A stretch of 64,000 nt of DNA, from assembly GCA_036509255.1 (NCBI GenBank), contig DATCFY010000106.1, positions 1-64,000 on the forward strand, read 5' to 3'. Of the stretch, positions 14,447-22,805 are shown in pieces. Source of the stretch: RYN-230 sp036509255 (lineage in GTDB: Bacteria; Actinomycetota; Actinomycetes; Streptosporangiales; Streptosporangiaceae). Each line of letters starts with the position of its first letter. Position 1 is the first letter of the stretch. Both the position numbers and the translations under genes were made by a program. Under the pieces are notes generated by a model. That model did not search any database. It was not told the origin of the DNA and saw only the letters and a program-made list of their open reading frames with translations.

Positions 14447-16357
14447 ATGTCCGGGATGGGCTCGACCCTCCAGCTGAACAATCCCACGGTGGTCGGCGCC
14501 TTCCGGTCAGCGCTCCTCCACCAGGGGATTATCGCCCTGCTCATCTTTTTCCTCCTCGCCATGCTCTGGGTCAGCGTCCGCGAATGGGTGCCCGGGTCAC
14601 GGATCTCCTTCGGCCCCGCGGCCGGGGACCTGGCGGCTGAGCCGCGGGGCCGGCGGGTCCTCCGGATCGGGTTCGGCGTGCTGTGGATCCTGGACGGCCT
14701 GCTCCAGGCGCAGCCCGCGATGCCGCTGGGCCTGGCCAGCAACGTGACCCAGCCGTCGGCGGACGGGTCGCCAGGCTGGGTCCGCAGCCTGGTGGATTTC
14801 GCCGCCCAGGGGTGGACGTATCACCCGGTGAACGCGGCCGCCGCGGCGGTCTGGATCCAGATCGGGATCGGAATCTGGCTGCTCACCGCCGCCCGCGGTC
14901 CCTGGTCCCGGCTCGGCGGACTGGCCAGCGTGGGCTGGGGCCTGGTGGTGTGGATCTTCGGTGAGGCGTTCGGTGGCATCTTCGCTCCCGGGCTGAGCTG
15001 GCTGTTCGGCGCCCCAGGGGCGGCCCTCCTGTACGCCGTGGCCGGGGCGCTCATCGCGTTGCCCGACCGGGCCTGGGTTGGGCGGCGGCTCGGCCGGGGT
15101 GTGCTGGCCGTGACGGGCGTGTTCCTGGCGGGGATGGCGCTGCTCCAGGCGTGGCCAGGACGAGGGTTCTGGCAGGGCACCGCGGGCCGGCAGCCGGGCA
15201 ACCTGGCCAGCATGGTGCAGGGCATGGCCCAGACCGCCCAGCCCGGGTTCCTGTCGTCCTGGGTGAACGGGTTCGGGACGTTCGCCGCCGCGCACGGGTT
15301 CGCCGTCAACCTGATCGTGGTGGCCGCGCTGGCCGCCACCGGCCTCGCCCTGGCCAGCGGGCAGCGCGCGGTGTTGCGGCCCGCGGTCGGCCTCCTGCTG
15401 GTGCTCTGCGCCGCGGACTGGGTCCTGGTCCAGGACCTGGGCGTCTTCGGCGGCCTCGGCACGGACCCGAACAGCATGATCCCGTTCGCCCTGGTCGCCG
15501 CGGGCGGTTACCTGGCCGTCGCCTACGCGCCCGGCCCGGCCACTGCGACGGCCCCGGCTGACGCGACGGCCCCGGCTGACACGCCTGCCCCGGCAACCCC
15601 AGCCGTCCCAGCCCTCCTGCCAGACCCAGCCGTCCCAGCAGCGGCCCGCGGCTGGCGCGGCCGGATCCGGCCGCGCCGGCTGGCCACGGCCATCGGCAAT
15701 ACCAGCCCGCGCACCCTGGGAGCCGTCGGCGCCCTCGGCGTGGCCATCATCGGCGTCATCCCGATGGCGGCCGCGTCGGCCAGCGCCAGCGCCTCGCCCA
15801 TCCTCGCGCAGGCGCTCGACGGGTCCAGCGCGCCGCTGGACTTCAAGGCCCCCGCCTTCACGCTCACCAACCAGCACGGCCGCCCGGTCAGCCTGGCCAG
15901 CCTGCGCGGGAAGGTGGTCCTGCTGACCTTCCTCGACCCGGTCTGCACGTCAGACTGCCCGCTGATCGCCCAGGAGTTCCGGCAGGCGGACCAGTTGCTC
16001 GGCGGGCAGTCCCGGCAGGTGGAACTGGTCGCGGTGGTCACCAACCCGGTCTACAACCAGCCCGCGTACACCGCGGCCTTCGACCGCCAGGAGCACCTGG
16101 CCAGCCTGCCGAACTGGCAGTACCTGACCGGCAGTGTCGCCCAGCTCAAGACGGTATGGCGGCAGTACGGGATCGCGGCCCAGATCCTCCCCGCGGGCGG
16201 GATGATCGGGCACAGCGACATCGCGTACGTCATCGACCGGGCGGGCCGGACCCGCACCGAGCTGAATTTCGATCCCGGGCCGGGCACGTCCAGTACGCAG
16301 GCGTCCTTCGCGGGTGAGCTGTCCACCGCGGCGCAGCAGAACCTGGGTTCCTCGTGA
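14447..16357 (+). CDS. Polytopic membrane protein fused to a SCO1/SenC thioredoxin-like domain
   Basis: 636 residues. Residues ~15-400 contain about eight or nine hydrophobic membrane segments of a DoxX/unknown-membrane-protein type. A Pro/Ala/Thr-rich linker with an 18-bp repeat and a further hydrophobic segment lead to a C-terminal SCO1-like domain (~455-636) with Cys500-x3-Cys504 (DPVCTSDCP) and His589 (MIGHSDIAYVID), the copper-binding triad of SCO1 with normal spacing. SCO1 proteins deliver copper to the CuA site of cytochrome oxidase or reduce its cysteines. It overlaps the lipoprotein gene (GTGA) and is followed by a CtaG-like gene, supporting a role in copper insertion. Confidence 0.87.
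   Translation: MSGMGSTLQLNNPTVVGAFRSALLHQGIIALLIFFLLAMLWVSVREWVPGSRISFGPAAGDLAAEPRGRRVLRIGFGVLWILDGLLQAQPAMPLGLASNVTQPSADGSPGWVRSLVDFAAQGWTYHPVNAAAAAVWIQIGIGIWLLTAARGPWSRLGGLASVGWGLVVWIFGEAFGGIFAPGLSWLFGAPGAALLYAVAGALIALPDRAWVGRRLGRGVLAVTGVFLAGMALLQAWPGRGFWQGTAGRQPGNLASMVQGMAQTAQPGFLSSWVNGFGTFAAAHGFAVNLIVVAALAATGLALASGQRAVLRPAVGLLLVLCAADWVLVQDLGVFGGLGTDPNSMIPFALVAAGGYLAVAYAPGPATATAPADATAPADTPAPATPAVPALLPDPAVPAAARGWRGRIRPRRLATAIGNTSPRTLGAVGALGVAIIGVIPMAAASASASASPILAQALDGSSAPLDFKAPAFTLTNQHGRPVSLASLRGKVVLLTFLDPVCTSDCPLIAQEFRQADQLLGGQSRQVELVAVVTNPVYNQPAYTAAFDRQEHLASLPNWQYLTGSVAQLKTVWRQYGIAAQILPAGGMIGHSDIAYVIDRAGRTRTELNFDPGPGTSSTQASFAGELSTAAQQNLGSS
15545..15580 (+). repeat. 18-bp tandem repeat, 2 copies, in the SCO1-fusion linker
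   Basis: gcgacggccccggctgac occurs at 15545-15562 and 15563-15580. It encodes Ala/Thr/Pro/Asp units of the flexible linker between the membrane region and the SCO1-like domain. Confidence 0.85.
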
Positions 16358-17550
16358 TCACCCGGTCGCAGCCGGGCGCAGCCGCGGCTCTCCTGGCCAC
16401 CGCCGTCCTGGCCGCCGGGGTGCTGACTGGCTGCGGCAGCACGCCCGCGGGCCAGGCGGCACCGGCCGCCCAGCCCGCCCCGGCGGCCCGCTTGTCGCTG
16501 GCCACCTCCGCGCAGTACCCGGACGGCAGCTGGGCAGTGCTCGTCATGGGCGGGTCCGCCGCCGAGCACAACGACTTCTGGCAGGTTTTCGTCCGACCGG
16601 GCCAGACCGGGACCTGGAAACTGGCGACGCCGCTGGGCGCGGCCAGCAACGGCGGGATCACGGTGGCGGCCGAAGGCGGCCCCGTCCTGGCCGCCGCGAT
16701 CCGGCCCAGCCAGGACCTGTCCTTCTCCCCGCTGGCGAGCAGCAGCGACAACGGGGCGAAGTGGGCCCAGTCCGGCCTGCTGGATGCCCGGCTCGCGGGA
16801 TACCCGGATGCGCTCGCGGCCGCACCGGGCGGCGGGCTGATCGCGCTGACCAAGACCGGCGACGTCGAGCTCAGGGCGCACCCGGAGGCGGCCTGGACCA
16901 GGCTGGCCAGCGAGCACGCGGTGGTCACGGCCGCGGGCCGCGGCTGCCAGGCGGACCAGCTCACGTCGGTCGCCTACAGCCCCTCAGGCGACCCGCTCGT
17001 GGCGGGCACCTGCAGCCGGGCGGGGGAGGCCGGGATCTTCCGGCTGGCCAGCGGGCACTGGTCCCGGACCGGGCTCGCGCTGCCTGCGGCGCTTGCCGGG
17101 CAGCACGTCGAGATCCTGCAGATGGCCCGGGCGGGCCGCGCGCTCGCCGCGCTGCTGGTCGCCGGCCGCGGGACGGCTGCGCGCCTGCTCGGAGCCTGGT
17201 CCAACCAGGACGGCACCACGTGGACCTTGTCGCAGCCGTACCAGCTCGGTTCGGCGCGCCTGCTGTCGGCGTCGTTCGCCAGCGACTCGCTCGGCGTGAT
17301 GATGTCCGGTGGCCGGGCCGTGTCCGTCAGCGGGCCCGGCGCCGCCTGGCGGTCCCTGCCCGCCCTGCCCGCCCGGGTGTCGTCGGTCCCCGGCGGCGGG
17401 GTCACCCTCGCCGCGGCCCCCGGCGGCGGCCTCGAGGCCCTGAGTGCCCGGGGCAGCCAGTTGTCCGTCTGGGCGCTCTCCTCCGGCGGTTCCGGCTGGA
17501 GCCGGTCCCAGGTCGTCAACGTGTCCATTCCCTACGGCTCGTCCGGGTGA
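16354..17550 (+). CDS. Lipoprotein, possible beta-propeller
   Basis: 398 residues. A type II signal peptide is clear: a hydrophobic run then VLTGCGS, giving lipidation at the Cys near residue 26. The mature part is rich in Gly/Ala/Ser with recurring blocks such as DGSWAVLVMGGS, GRALAALLVAGRG and SLGVMMSGGRAVSV, which look like WD/BNR-type blades; this fold call is inference. GTG 16354 overlaps the SCO1-fusion stop, and the CtaG-like gene starts 10 nt after its stop, so it belongs to the same copper/oxidase operon. No specific function is recognised. Confidence 0.82.
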   Translation: MITRSQPGAAAALLATAVLAAGVLTGCGSTPAGQAAPAAQPAPAARLSLATSAQYPDGSWAVLVMGGSAAEHNDFWQVFVRPGQTGTWKLATPLGAASNGGITVAAEGGPVLAAAIRPSQDLSFSPLASSSDNGAKWAQSGLLDARLAGYPDALAAAPGGGLIALTKTGDVELRAHPEAAWTRLASEHAVVTAAGRGCQADQLTSVAYSPSGDPLVAGTCSRAGEAGIFRLASGHWSRTGLALPAALAGQHVEILQMARAGRALAALLVAGRGTAARLLGAWSNQDGTTWTLSQPYQLGSARLLSASFASDSLGVMMSGGRAVSVSGPGAAWRSLPALPARVSSVPGGGVTLAAAPGGGLEALSARGSQLSVWALSSGGSGWSRSQVVNVSIPYGSSG

Positions 17551-17560
17551 GTTGGGTGCT

Positions 17561-18514
17561 GTGAGCTATCTCGTTGATCACTGGTCTTTCGACCCGTTCC
17601 TGATCGTGGTGCTGGTCCTGGTGGCCTGGCACGAGATCGGGCTGGCCCGGCTGGCCCGGAGGTCCCGGCCGGAGCGGACCCGGCAGCGCCGGCTCCGCTC
17701 GCTATGGTTTTACGCCGGTCTCGCGGTCCTGCTCATCTCGGTCGAATCGCCCATCGACTACTGGTCGGACGACTACTTCTTCGTGCACATGCTCCAGCAT
17801 CTGCTGCTCATGTTCGCCGCGCCCACGCTGGTGGTGGCCGGAGCGCCCTGGCAGCCGCTGCTCGACGGGCTCCCCGGGCGGTCGGGCCGGACCGCGACGG
17901 CCGCAGTGCTCCGGGACAGCTGGTCCCGGCCGCTCCGGGCGGTCGTCGGCTTCCTGCTCCGGCCCTGGGTCTCGGTGATCCTGTTCTCGGCGGTGATGCT
18001 GGCCTGGCATCTACCGCCGCTGTTCGACCTCTCCGAGCACAATCAGGCCGTGCACATCTGGCTGATGCACGGGAGCTTCTTCCTGGCCGGGATCCTGTTC
18101 TGGCTCCAGTTCATCCCGTCACCGCCATTCCAGCGCCGGATGCCGCTGGTCTCCCAGGCCGCCGCCCTGATCGCCACCAACCTGGCCATGTGGATCCTGG
18201 CCATGTCGATGAGCATCTTCTCGCAGAACTCGTGGTACTCGGTCTACGCCCACGTGCCCGGGGTCACCCTGCCGCCGTTCGCCGACCAGGAGATCGGCGC
18301 GGCGATCCTGTGGGTCTGCGGGGACTTCTGGGCCATTCCGGCGCTCATCTACGTAGTCCGCCGCCTCATCAACGAGGACGGCGGCGTCAGCTCGGCCCTC
18401 GACCAGATCCTGCACCGGGGAGCCACGAGCAGCGGCTGGGCATCAGCCGGCCGCCGGGTCCCGCCCGGTTCGGCCGCACCGCCACTGCCCCCGCCCGCCG
18501 GGCCCGCATCCTGA
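17561..18514 (+). CDS. CtaG-like cytochrome c oxidase assembly protein (caa3_CtaG family)
   Basis: 317-residue polytopic membrane protein with about seven hydrophobic segments. Family marks are SLWFYAGLAVLLISVESPID, HMLQHLLLMFAAPTLVVAGAP (in part), LAWHLPPLFD and QEIGAAILWVCGDFWAIPA, with conserved His residues likely to bind copper. Caa3_CtaG proteins support copper insertion into oxidase subunit II or copper homeostasis. GTG 17561 gives the expected N-terminus. It is the last gene of the SCO1 operon and is followed by a hairpin. Confidence 0.9.
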   Translation: MSYLVDHWSFDPFLIVVLVLVAWHEIGLARLARRSRPERTRQRRLRSLWFYAGLAVLLISVESPIDYWSDDYFFVHMLQHLLLMFAAPTLVVAGAPWQPLLDGLPGRSGRTATAAVLRDSWSRPLRAVVGFLLRPWVSVILFSAVMLAWHLPPLFDLSEHNQAVHIWLMHGSFFLAGILFWLQFIPSPPFQRRMPLVSQAAALIATNLAMWILAMSMSIFSQNSWYSVYAHVPGVTLPPFADQEIGAAILWVCGDFWAIPALIYVVRRLINEDGGVSSALDQILHRGATSSGWASAGRRVPPGSAAPPLPPPAGPAS

Positions 18515-18520
18515 TCAGCC

Positions 18521-18553
18521 GCTGACCCGCGTGCGGGCCGCGGGCGGGTCAGC
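18521..18553 (+). terminator. 10-bp hairpin after the CtaG-like gene
   Basis: gctgacccgc (18521-18530) / gcgggtcagc (18544-18553) with a 13-nt GC-rich loop, 6 nt after the stop codon. Probable end of the SCO1-lipoprotein-CtaG transcript. Confidence 0.7.
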
Positions 18554-18745
18554 CCTGTTCGTGGTCAATCCGGGGTGCTAGGTGGCGGATGATGCCCACG
18601 ATCATCGTGGGTGCGGCCGACGGGCCTGCGAGGCCGGGTCCTCAGCAGGCCAGGGGCGCAGTGGCCTGCCCGGCCTGGGCGCGGAGGGCCTGGACCCGCC
18701 AGCCCAGCCGCCGACGCGGCCAGCCTCCGCTGACGGGCCCGCGGC

Positions 18746-19021
18746 TCAGCCGCCGTGCTTTTCCAGGTAGTCCAGGTAGATCGGGCGCAGCGCATCCGCG
18801 ACGTCCGGGTCTTCGTGGCCGAAAGCGTCGTCGATCATGGCGGAGAGCTGGGTGACGTCAGCCGCGCTCTCGTCGACATGCCCGGCGACGGCCTCACCCT
18901 CCGGGATTTCCCGCAGCAGCTGCCAGAGGAACTTGAGATCCAGATGCCGCACGGCCCGGTGCACGGCACGATCGTGAAGTTCCTGGGAGGAGAGGGCCTC
19001 GAGGGCGTCCCGGTCAGTCAT
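18746..19021 (-). CDS. Small conserved hypothetical protein
   Basis: 91 residues, acidic, soluble and mostly helical by appearance (LSSQELHDRAVHRAVRHLDL, VTQLSAMIDDAFGHEDPDVA). It resembles uncharacterised small proteins seen in actinomycetes, but I know no function. ATG 19021. About 190 bp of plain GC-rich sequence separate it from the hairpin after ctaG. Confidence 0.7.
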   Translation of the reverse strand: MTDRDALEALSSQELHDRAVHRAVRHLDLKFLWQLLREIPEGEAVAGHVDESAADVTQLSAMIDDAFGHEDPDVADALRPIYLDYLEKHGG

Positions 19022-19063
19022 GGGACGAACCCTACCGGGCGCGGCGGGGCGCCTGCGGCAGGG

Positions 19064-20026
19064 TCAGCGGCCGCCGGGCCAGCCGTGCTGATGTCCGTCC
19101 CGTCCGCCGCCGCCCCGACGGCCCTGGCCCGGCCAGCCCCCGGTCGGCCAGCCCCCAGTCGGCCAGCCCCCGGTCGGCCAGCCCCCGGTCGGCCACCCGC
19201 CCAGCCAGCCGTGGTGGCCGTGCTCGGCAGACCCTGGCTGGCCGGCCGCGGCCTGGCTGGCATCCTGCCCCGCCGCGTCCCCGGACCCGTGGCGGCCGCT
19301 ATGCCGCGAGCGTGCGGAATCGGTGAACGTGCACCGGACCGGAGTGCTGGTCGAGCCCCGGGCGGTGAACGCGATCAGCTCGGTACTGCCAGCGGCGAGG
19401 GCGTGGCCGGCCGCCGGGGCCGCCATGATGACGGCATCACCCGCCGAGCGGTTCCCGGCGTTCAGCACCTGGTAGTCGGTGTCGCCGGGCAGCACGATCG
19501 TCACCCGCCAGCCCCTGACCGGCGCCGAGCTTTCATTAGCGATGACGATCTGTCCGTGGATCCCGTGCTGGCTGTCCTCGGTGATCTCGTAGCCCACCCC
19601 GATCGCGTGATCAGCGGAGACGGCCCGCCCGGATGACGAGGAGACCGGGGCCGGGGACGAGAACGGTTCCGGCACGGAGACCGGCTTCGCGGAGACGGGG
19701 ACGGTGGGGGAGGCCGGCCGGGCCGGGGTGGAAGCGCGCCGGGTGGCTGCGGGCGTGGCAGCGGCGGGCGTGCTGGCGGACCCGGTCCCGCTCACCGGCC
19801 CGGTCCCGGTGGACCGCACCGCCGCTGGCAGCGCCGCGGCACAGGACACCAAGCCGCAATCGCGCCCCGGGCGGGATGAGCTGTCGTGAAAGGCCAGGAC
19901 GACCGCGCCGCTGGCCACGGCCGCCACCGCGGCGGTCATGCCGGCGGCGGTGATCCACGGGTGCCGCGCCAGGCTGTCCGCCAGCCGGCCAGGGCCAGGC
20001 GCGGGCTGCGCGGGCCCGCTAGCCAC
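19064..20026 (-). CDS. Membrane-anchored protein with CBM2-like domain and GGWPT repeats
   Basis: 320 residues. One membrane segment near residues 25-48 (WITAAGMTAAVAAVASGAVV) follows a short cytoplasmic start. A Thr/Ser/Pro-rich stalk (~55-140) leads to a domain (~142-235: VGYEITEDSQHGIHGQIVIA, SSAPVRGWRVTIVLPGD, VRCTF) that resembles family-2 carbohydrate-binding modules, suggesting cellulose or chitin binding. The C-terminus (~275-305) has four or five GGWPT units from a 15-bp DNA repeat, then a Gly/Arg-rich end. No catalytic domain is seen. GTG 20026. Confidence 0.8.
   Translation of the reverse strand: MASGPAQPAPGPGRLADSLARHPWITAAGMTAAVAAVASGAVVLAFHDSSSRPGRDCGLVSCAAALPAAVRSTGTGPVSGTGSASTPAAATPAATRRASTPARPASPTVPVSAKPVSVPEPFSSPAPVSSSSGRAVSADHAIGVGYEITEDSQHGIHGQIVIANESSAPVRGWRVTIVLPGDTDYQVLNAGNRSAGDAVIMAAPAAGHALAAGSTELIAFTARGSTSTPVRCTFTDSARSRHSGRHGSGDAAGQDASQAAAGQPGSAEHGHHGWLGGWPTGGWPTGGWPTGGWPTGGWPGQGRRGGGGRDGHQHGWPGGR
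19131..19190 (-). repeat. 15-bp tandem repeat, 4 copies (GGWPT repeat)
   Basis: Units of ggccagcccccggtc (+ strand) at 19131-19145, 19146-19160 (one change), 19161-19175 and 19176-19190. They encode the Gly-Gly-Trp-Pro-Thr array in the - strand gene. Near identity of copies indicates recent expansion or slippage. Confidence 0.95.
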
Positions 20027-20240
20027 GGCAGGTCACCGGCCGTTTCCGGACAGGCTCAGCTGACACAGGCTGACCCGTGGCATGGCGGTGTCCCCAATCC
20101 CTCATGCGTCCCCCTGGCGAAACCCTGCCGCCCGGGGCCAATTTAGCAACGCGTCCGGTGCCTTGATGGCAAACACACCAGTATGGGACGGCCTTTCGCA
20201 GCCTCTGTGATGCTCGGCGCCACGCGACGTGACCGGTGAC

Positions 20241-21518
20241 TTACTTCTTTACTGGGGGTGCGTCGCCCGGGGCCATGTAGGCGCCAATCGACCGGAAGAT
20301 CGGGTCGGCGGCGTTGGGCTCCACCCCCTGCGCGTTGAAGGCCGAGGGCTCGAAGGTCGCCGCCACGGCGATGGCGATCTTCCGGGAGGGGAGATACGCC
20401 TCGGTGGAGCTCCAGCCGCTCAGCAGCGGGTCCTGCAGGATCCACGATCCCGCCTTCACCACTCCGAGCCCGAAGTTGTAGGCCGGTATCTGCTTGAAGC
20501 AGCTGGGCGCGCAGTTGGGCTGCTTGTGCCCGAAGCCGAGCAGGTTGGAGTCGGTCATGGCGTGGTAGCTCGACCTGGACAGCAGCTTGCCGGTGCCGAC
20601 GGCCACCGCTGTCTTGATCAGGTCATAGATGTTGGTGGTCTCGTTCGCGCCGACAGGCGTTCCCCAGACGGTATTCCAGTACGTCGCTTCCTCGTAGAAC
20701 GTGACCTTGGGCGGGATGTGGAGGGCCACTTCGCGTTCGGAGCTGAACGAGTGGAGCACCGGGTTCGGCATGGACGAAGTCTCCGAACTCGTGGTGCTGG
20801 TCAGGCCCAGGGGGCCGAGCACCTTCTCGCGCAGCAACGTGGCCAGCGGCTTCTTTCCGATCATGGACAGGATCTGGCCGAGGATCATGAAGTTAGTGTG
20901 GGCGTAGCTCCAGTTCTTCCCCGGGGCGAACTGGACAGGCCGGCGGAAGGCGTAGCCGAGCCGCTCCTGGCAGGTGAAGATGTGGAACGGGTTGGCGTTG
21001 AAGGCCGCTGTCCAGGCCGGATCGGTCTCGAAGTCGGGATAGCCCGTGGTCTGGTTGGCCAGCATCTTGAGCGTGACCTTGTTAGCCTCCGGCAGCTTCG
21101 GCATCCAGCGGCTGATGGTGTCGTTAAGGCTCACCTTGTGCTCATCCACGTACTCCATGAGCAGCGTGGCCACATAGGCGAACGCGACGGCACCATTGCG
21201 GAAATGCATAGCCGCGGTCGCGGGCACTCCCGTCATCGACGGGCCGAACGCCTGGGTCGTCACGACCTGGTCGCCTTTGGTTACCCTCACGATGACTGCC
21301 CGGAGGTGGTAGGTCTTCATCGCTTTGCGGACGATCACGGTAATGGCTGCAGCCTGCGGAGATGGCGACGCCGTGGCCGTGGCCTGCGGGGATGTCGCCG
21401 TGGTCGCTGCGTCCGAGCACGCGCTGAGTGAAACCGCCGACACGGCGAGGGTCACCGCTGCCACCGCCGAGCCAGTCGACTGAAGACGCCGGACCCATCC
21501 GGCCACGATATTTGGCAC
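20241..21518 (-). CDS. Beta-lactamase/PBP-fold lipoprotein lacking catalytic residues
   Basis: 425 residues. The signal peptide ends in a lipobox (VSLSACSD, Cys34). The rest follows the serine beta-lactamase-like/D-Ala-D-Ala carboxypeptidase fold: FRNGAVAFAYVATLLMEYVD, KVTLKMLANQTTGYPDF, FAPGKNWSYAHTNFMILGQI, LLREKVLGPLGLTSTT. The catalytic Ser-x-x-Lys motif is changed: Ser is Ala110 and Lys is Phe113. The Tyr-x-Asn motif reads Tyr205-Ala-His207, and no His/Lys-Thr-Gly is visible near GWSSTEAYLP. It is probably a non-catalytic binding protein. Base composition is visibly less GC-rich than neighbouring genes. ATG 21518. Confidence 0.88.
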   Translation of the reverse strand: MPNIVAGWVRRLQSTGSAVAAVTLAVSAVSLSACSDAATTATSPQATATASPSPQAAAITVIVRKAMKTYHLRAVIVRVTKGDQVVTTQAFGPSMTGVPATAAMHFRNGAVAFAYVATLLMEYVDEHKVSLNDTISRWMPKLPEANKVTLKMLANQTTGYPDFETDPAWTAAFNANPFHIFTCQERLGYAFRRPVQFAPGKNWSYAHTNFMILGQILSMIGKKPLATLLREKVLGPLGLTSTTSSETSSMPNPVLHSFSSEREVALHIPPKVTFYEEATYWNTVWGTPVGANETTNIYDLIKTAVAVGTGKLLSRSSYHAMTDSNLLGFGHKQPNCAPSCFKQIPAYNFGLGVVKAGSWILQDPLLSGWSSTEAYLPSRKIAIAVAATFEPSAFNAQGVEPNAADPIFRSIGAYMAPGDAPPVKK

Positions 21519-21872
21519 TATTCCCCTTTGCTGATCAGGTGCTGGGGCTTGTAGTGGCCGATCACGGCAGGACTATGAGAACAACGCTGCTTTTCGGTCT
21601 AACCCCCCGGTAAAAGCGATGATGCGCCCGCTGACCGGCCGGGGCGAACTCGCCACGCCGCAGCAAGCAGCGCGGGCGAACCGGGAAGAACGGATCGGCC
21701 TGATTTAGCAGTTCTGTCCCTGGGGCGCTTTAAAGGCCCGGCCCGGTGATTAATGGGGACCGGGCGGTCTCGGCGGCAGGGGCCCGATGGCCCGGGCCCT
21801 GCCGCCACGGCCAGGGACGACGAGAAGCCGCGCCCTGAGCGGGCCCCGGCCCGTCATGCGGGCTCGGGTGAC
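21519..21872. promoter_or_regulatory. Intergenic region upstream of the lipoprotein gene
   Basis: 354 bp between two - strand genes. It should hold the promoter of the beta-lactamase-fold gene on its left side and the 3' end of the glyoxalase-fold transcript on its right side. Apart from the hairpin at 21772 I see no gene or RNA. Confidence 0.45.
21772..21806 (-). terminator. 10-bp hairpin downstream of the VOC gene
   Basis: ggcggcaggg (21772-21781) / ccctgccgcc (21797-21806) with a 15-nt GC-rich loop that can itself pair. It lies about 65 nt after the stop of the - strand glyoxalase-fold gene. Confidence 0.6.
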
Positions 21873-22667
21873 TCAGGATTCCCTCGCGGGCATGGCCTCG
21901 TTGCGGGCGACGAGCTTGAAGTGGACGCCGGTCGGGTCGGCCGCCTCGGCCAGCCGGCCGTACGGGGTGTCCTCCGCGGGCATGATGACCGAGCCCCCCA
22001 GGCTGGTGATCGTGGCCAGTGTGGCGTCGGTATCGTCCGTGCCGAAGTACACCGCCCAGTGGGCGGGTACGCCCTCGGGCAGGAACGCGGACCCGTCCAT
22101 GATCCCGGCCAGCTGATCCGAGCCGTTCTGGGCCATGGTGTAGCGGAACTCGGGCGTGTCGCCGACGGTCTGCGTGTCCCAGCCGAACACGTCGCGGTAG
22201 AACGCGATCGTGGCCTCGTAGTCCCGGGTGTACACCTCGAACCAGGCGGGGGCGCCTGCCTCGGCCAGGACCCCGAACCCTTTGTGCAGGCCTGGCTGCC
22301 ACAGCCCGATCGCCGCACCGCCCGCGTCGGCGACCATGGCCATCGTGCCGAGGTCAGCCACCTGCATGGCGGGCAGCATGATCTGCCCGCCGTGCGCAGT
22401 GGCGGCCTCGAGCGTCTTCTGCGCGTCGTCGGTGGCCAGGTAGACCGACCACGTCTCCGGCGCCTCCATACCGGGCTGCTTGGGCATGCCGCCCGCGACC
22501 AGCACGCCGTTCTTGGAGAAGTTGAAGTAGCCGCCGAACTGCTCCTGGGGTTCGGTGGCGGTCCAGCCGAACACCTGGCTGTAGAAGTCCCGGCTGCGCT
22601 CGGCGTCGGAGGTCAGCAGGTCGACCCAGCAAGGCGCCCCGGCGGGCGCGGTGTCTCGTACGGGCAT
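21873..22667 (-). CDS. VOC (glyoxalase-fold) protein with two domains, Cfp30B-like
   Basis: 264 residues made of two vicinal-oxygen-chelate domains (~10-125 and ~137-258), each beginning with a beta-strand/helix block: CWVDLLTSDAERSRDFYSQV and AWFEVYTRDYEATIAFYRDV. The pattern matches mycobacterial Cfp30B and Streptomyces relatives, often annotated as glyoxalase/bleomycin-resistance proteins with no proven enzymatic activity. ATG 22667. Divergent from the PaiB-like gene across 138 bp. Confidence 0.88.
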   Translation of the reverse strand: MPVRDTAPAGAPCWVDLLTSDAERSRDFYSQVFGWTATEPQEQFGGYFNFSKNGVLVAGGMPKQPGMEAPETWSVYLATDDAQKTLEAATAHGGQIMLPAMQVADLGTMAMVADAGGAAIGLWQPGLHKGFGVLAEAGAPAWFEVYTRDYEATIAFYRDVFGWDTQTVGDTPEFRYTMAQNGSDQLAGIMDGSAFLPEGVPAHWAVYFGTDDTDATLATITSLGGSVIMPAEDTPYGRLAEAADPTGVHFKLVARNEAMPARES

Positions 22668-22805
22668 TGGTCGCTCCTTCGCGATGTGCGGGCAGTGTCA
22701 CTACCTTTGACGCCCCGGCCCGGCCGGACTCATCGACCTGGGTTCACCGGGGAACAGCCGGGCGGGACTGGCTGCGCTGGCCGCAGGCTGCGTACCCTCG
22801 TAAGT

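Noticed and set aside
14199..14477. Short open frame upstream of the SCO1 fusion
   Set aside because: No family resemblance, no good ribosome-binding site, and it overlaps the true gene start in another frame.
19131..19190. CRISPR-like repeats
   Set aside because: The copies are directly adjacent without spacers and encode an in-frame GGWPT array, so they are a coding minisatellite.
20229..21431. A 400-codon open frame on the + strand
   Set aside because: Antisense to the beta-lactamase-fold gene; the - strand product has a signal peptide, lipobox and family landmarks, the + strand one has none.
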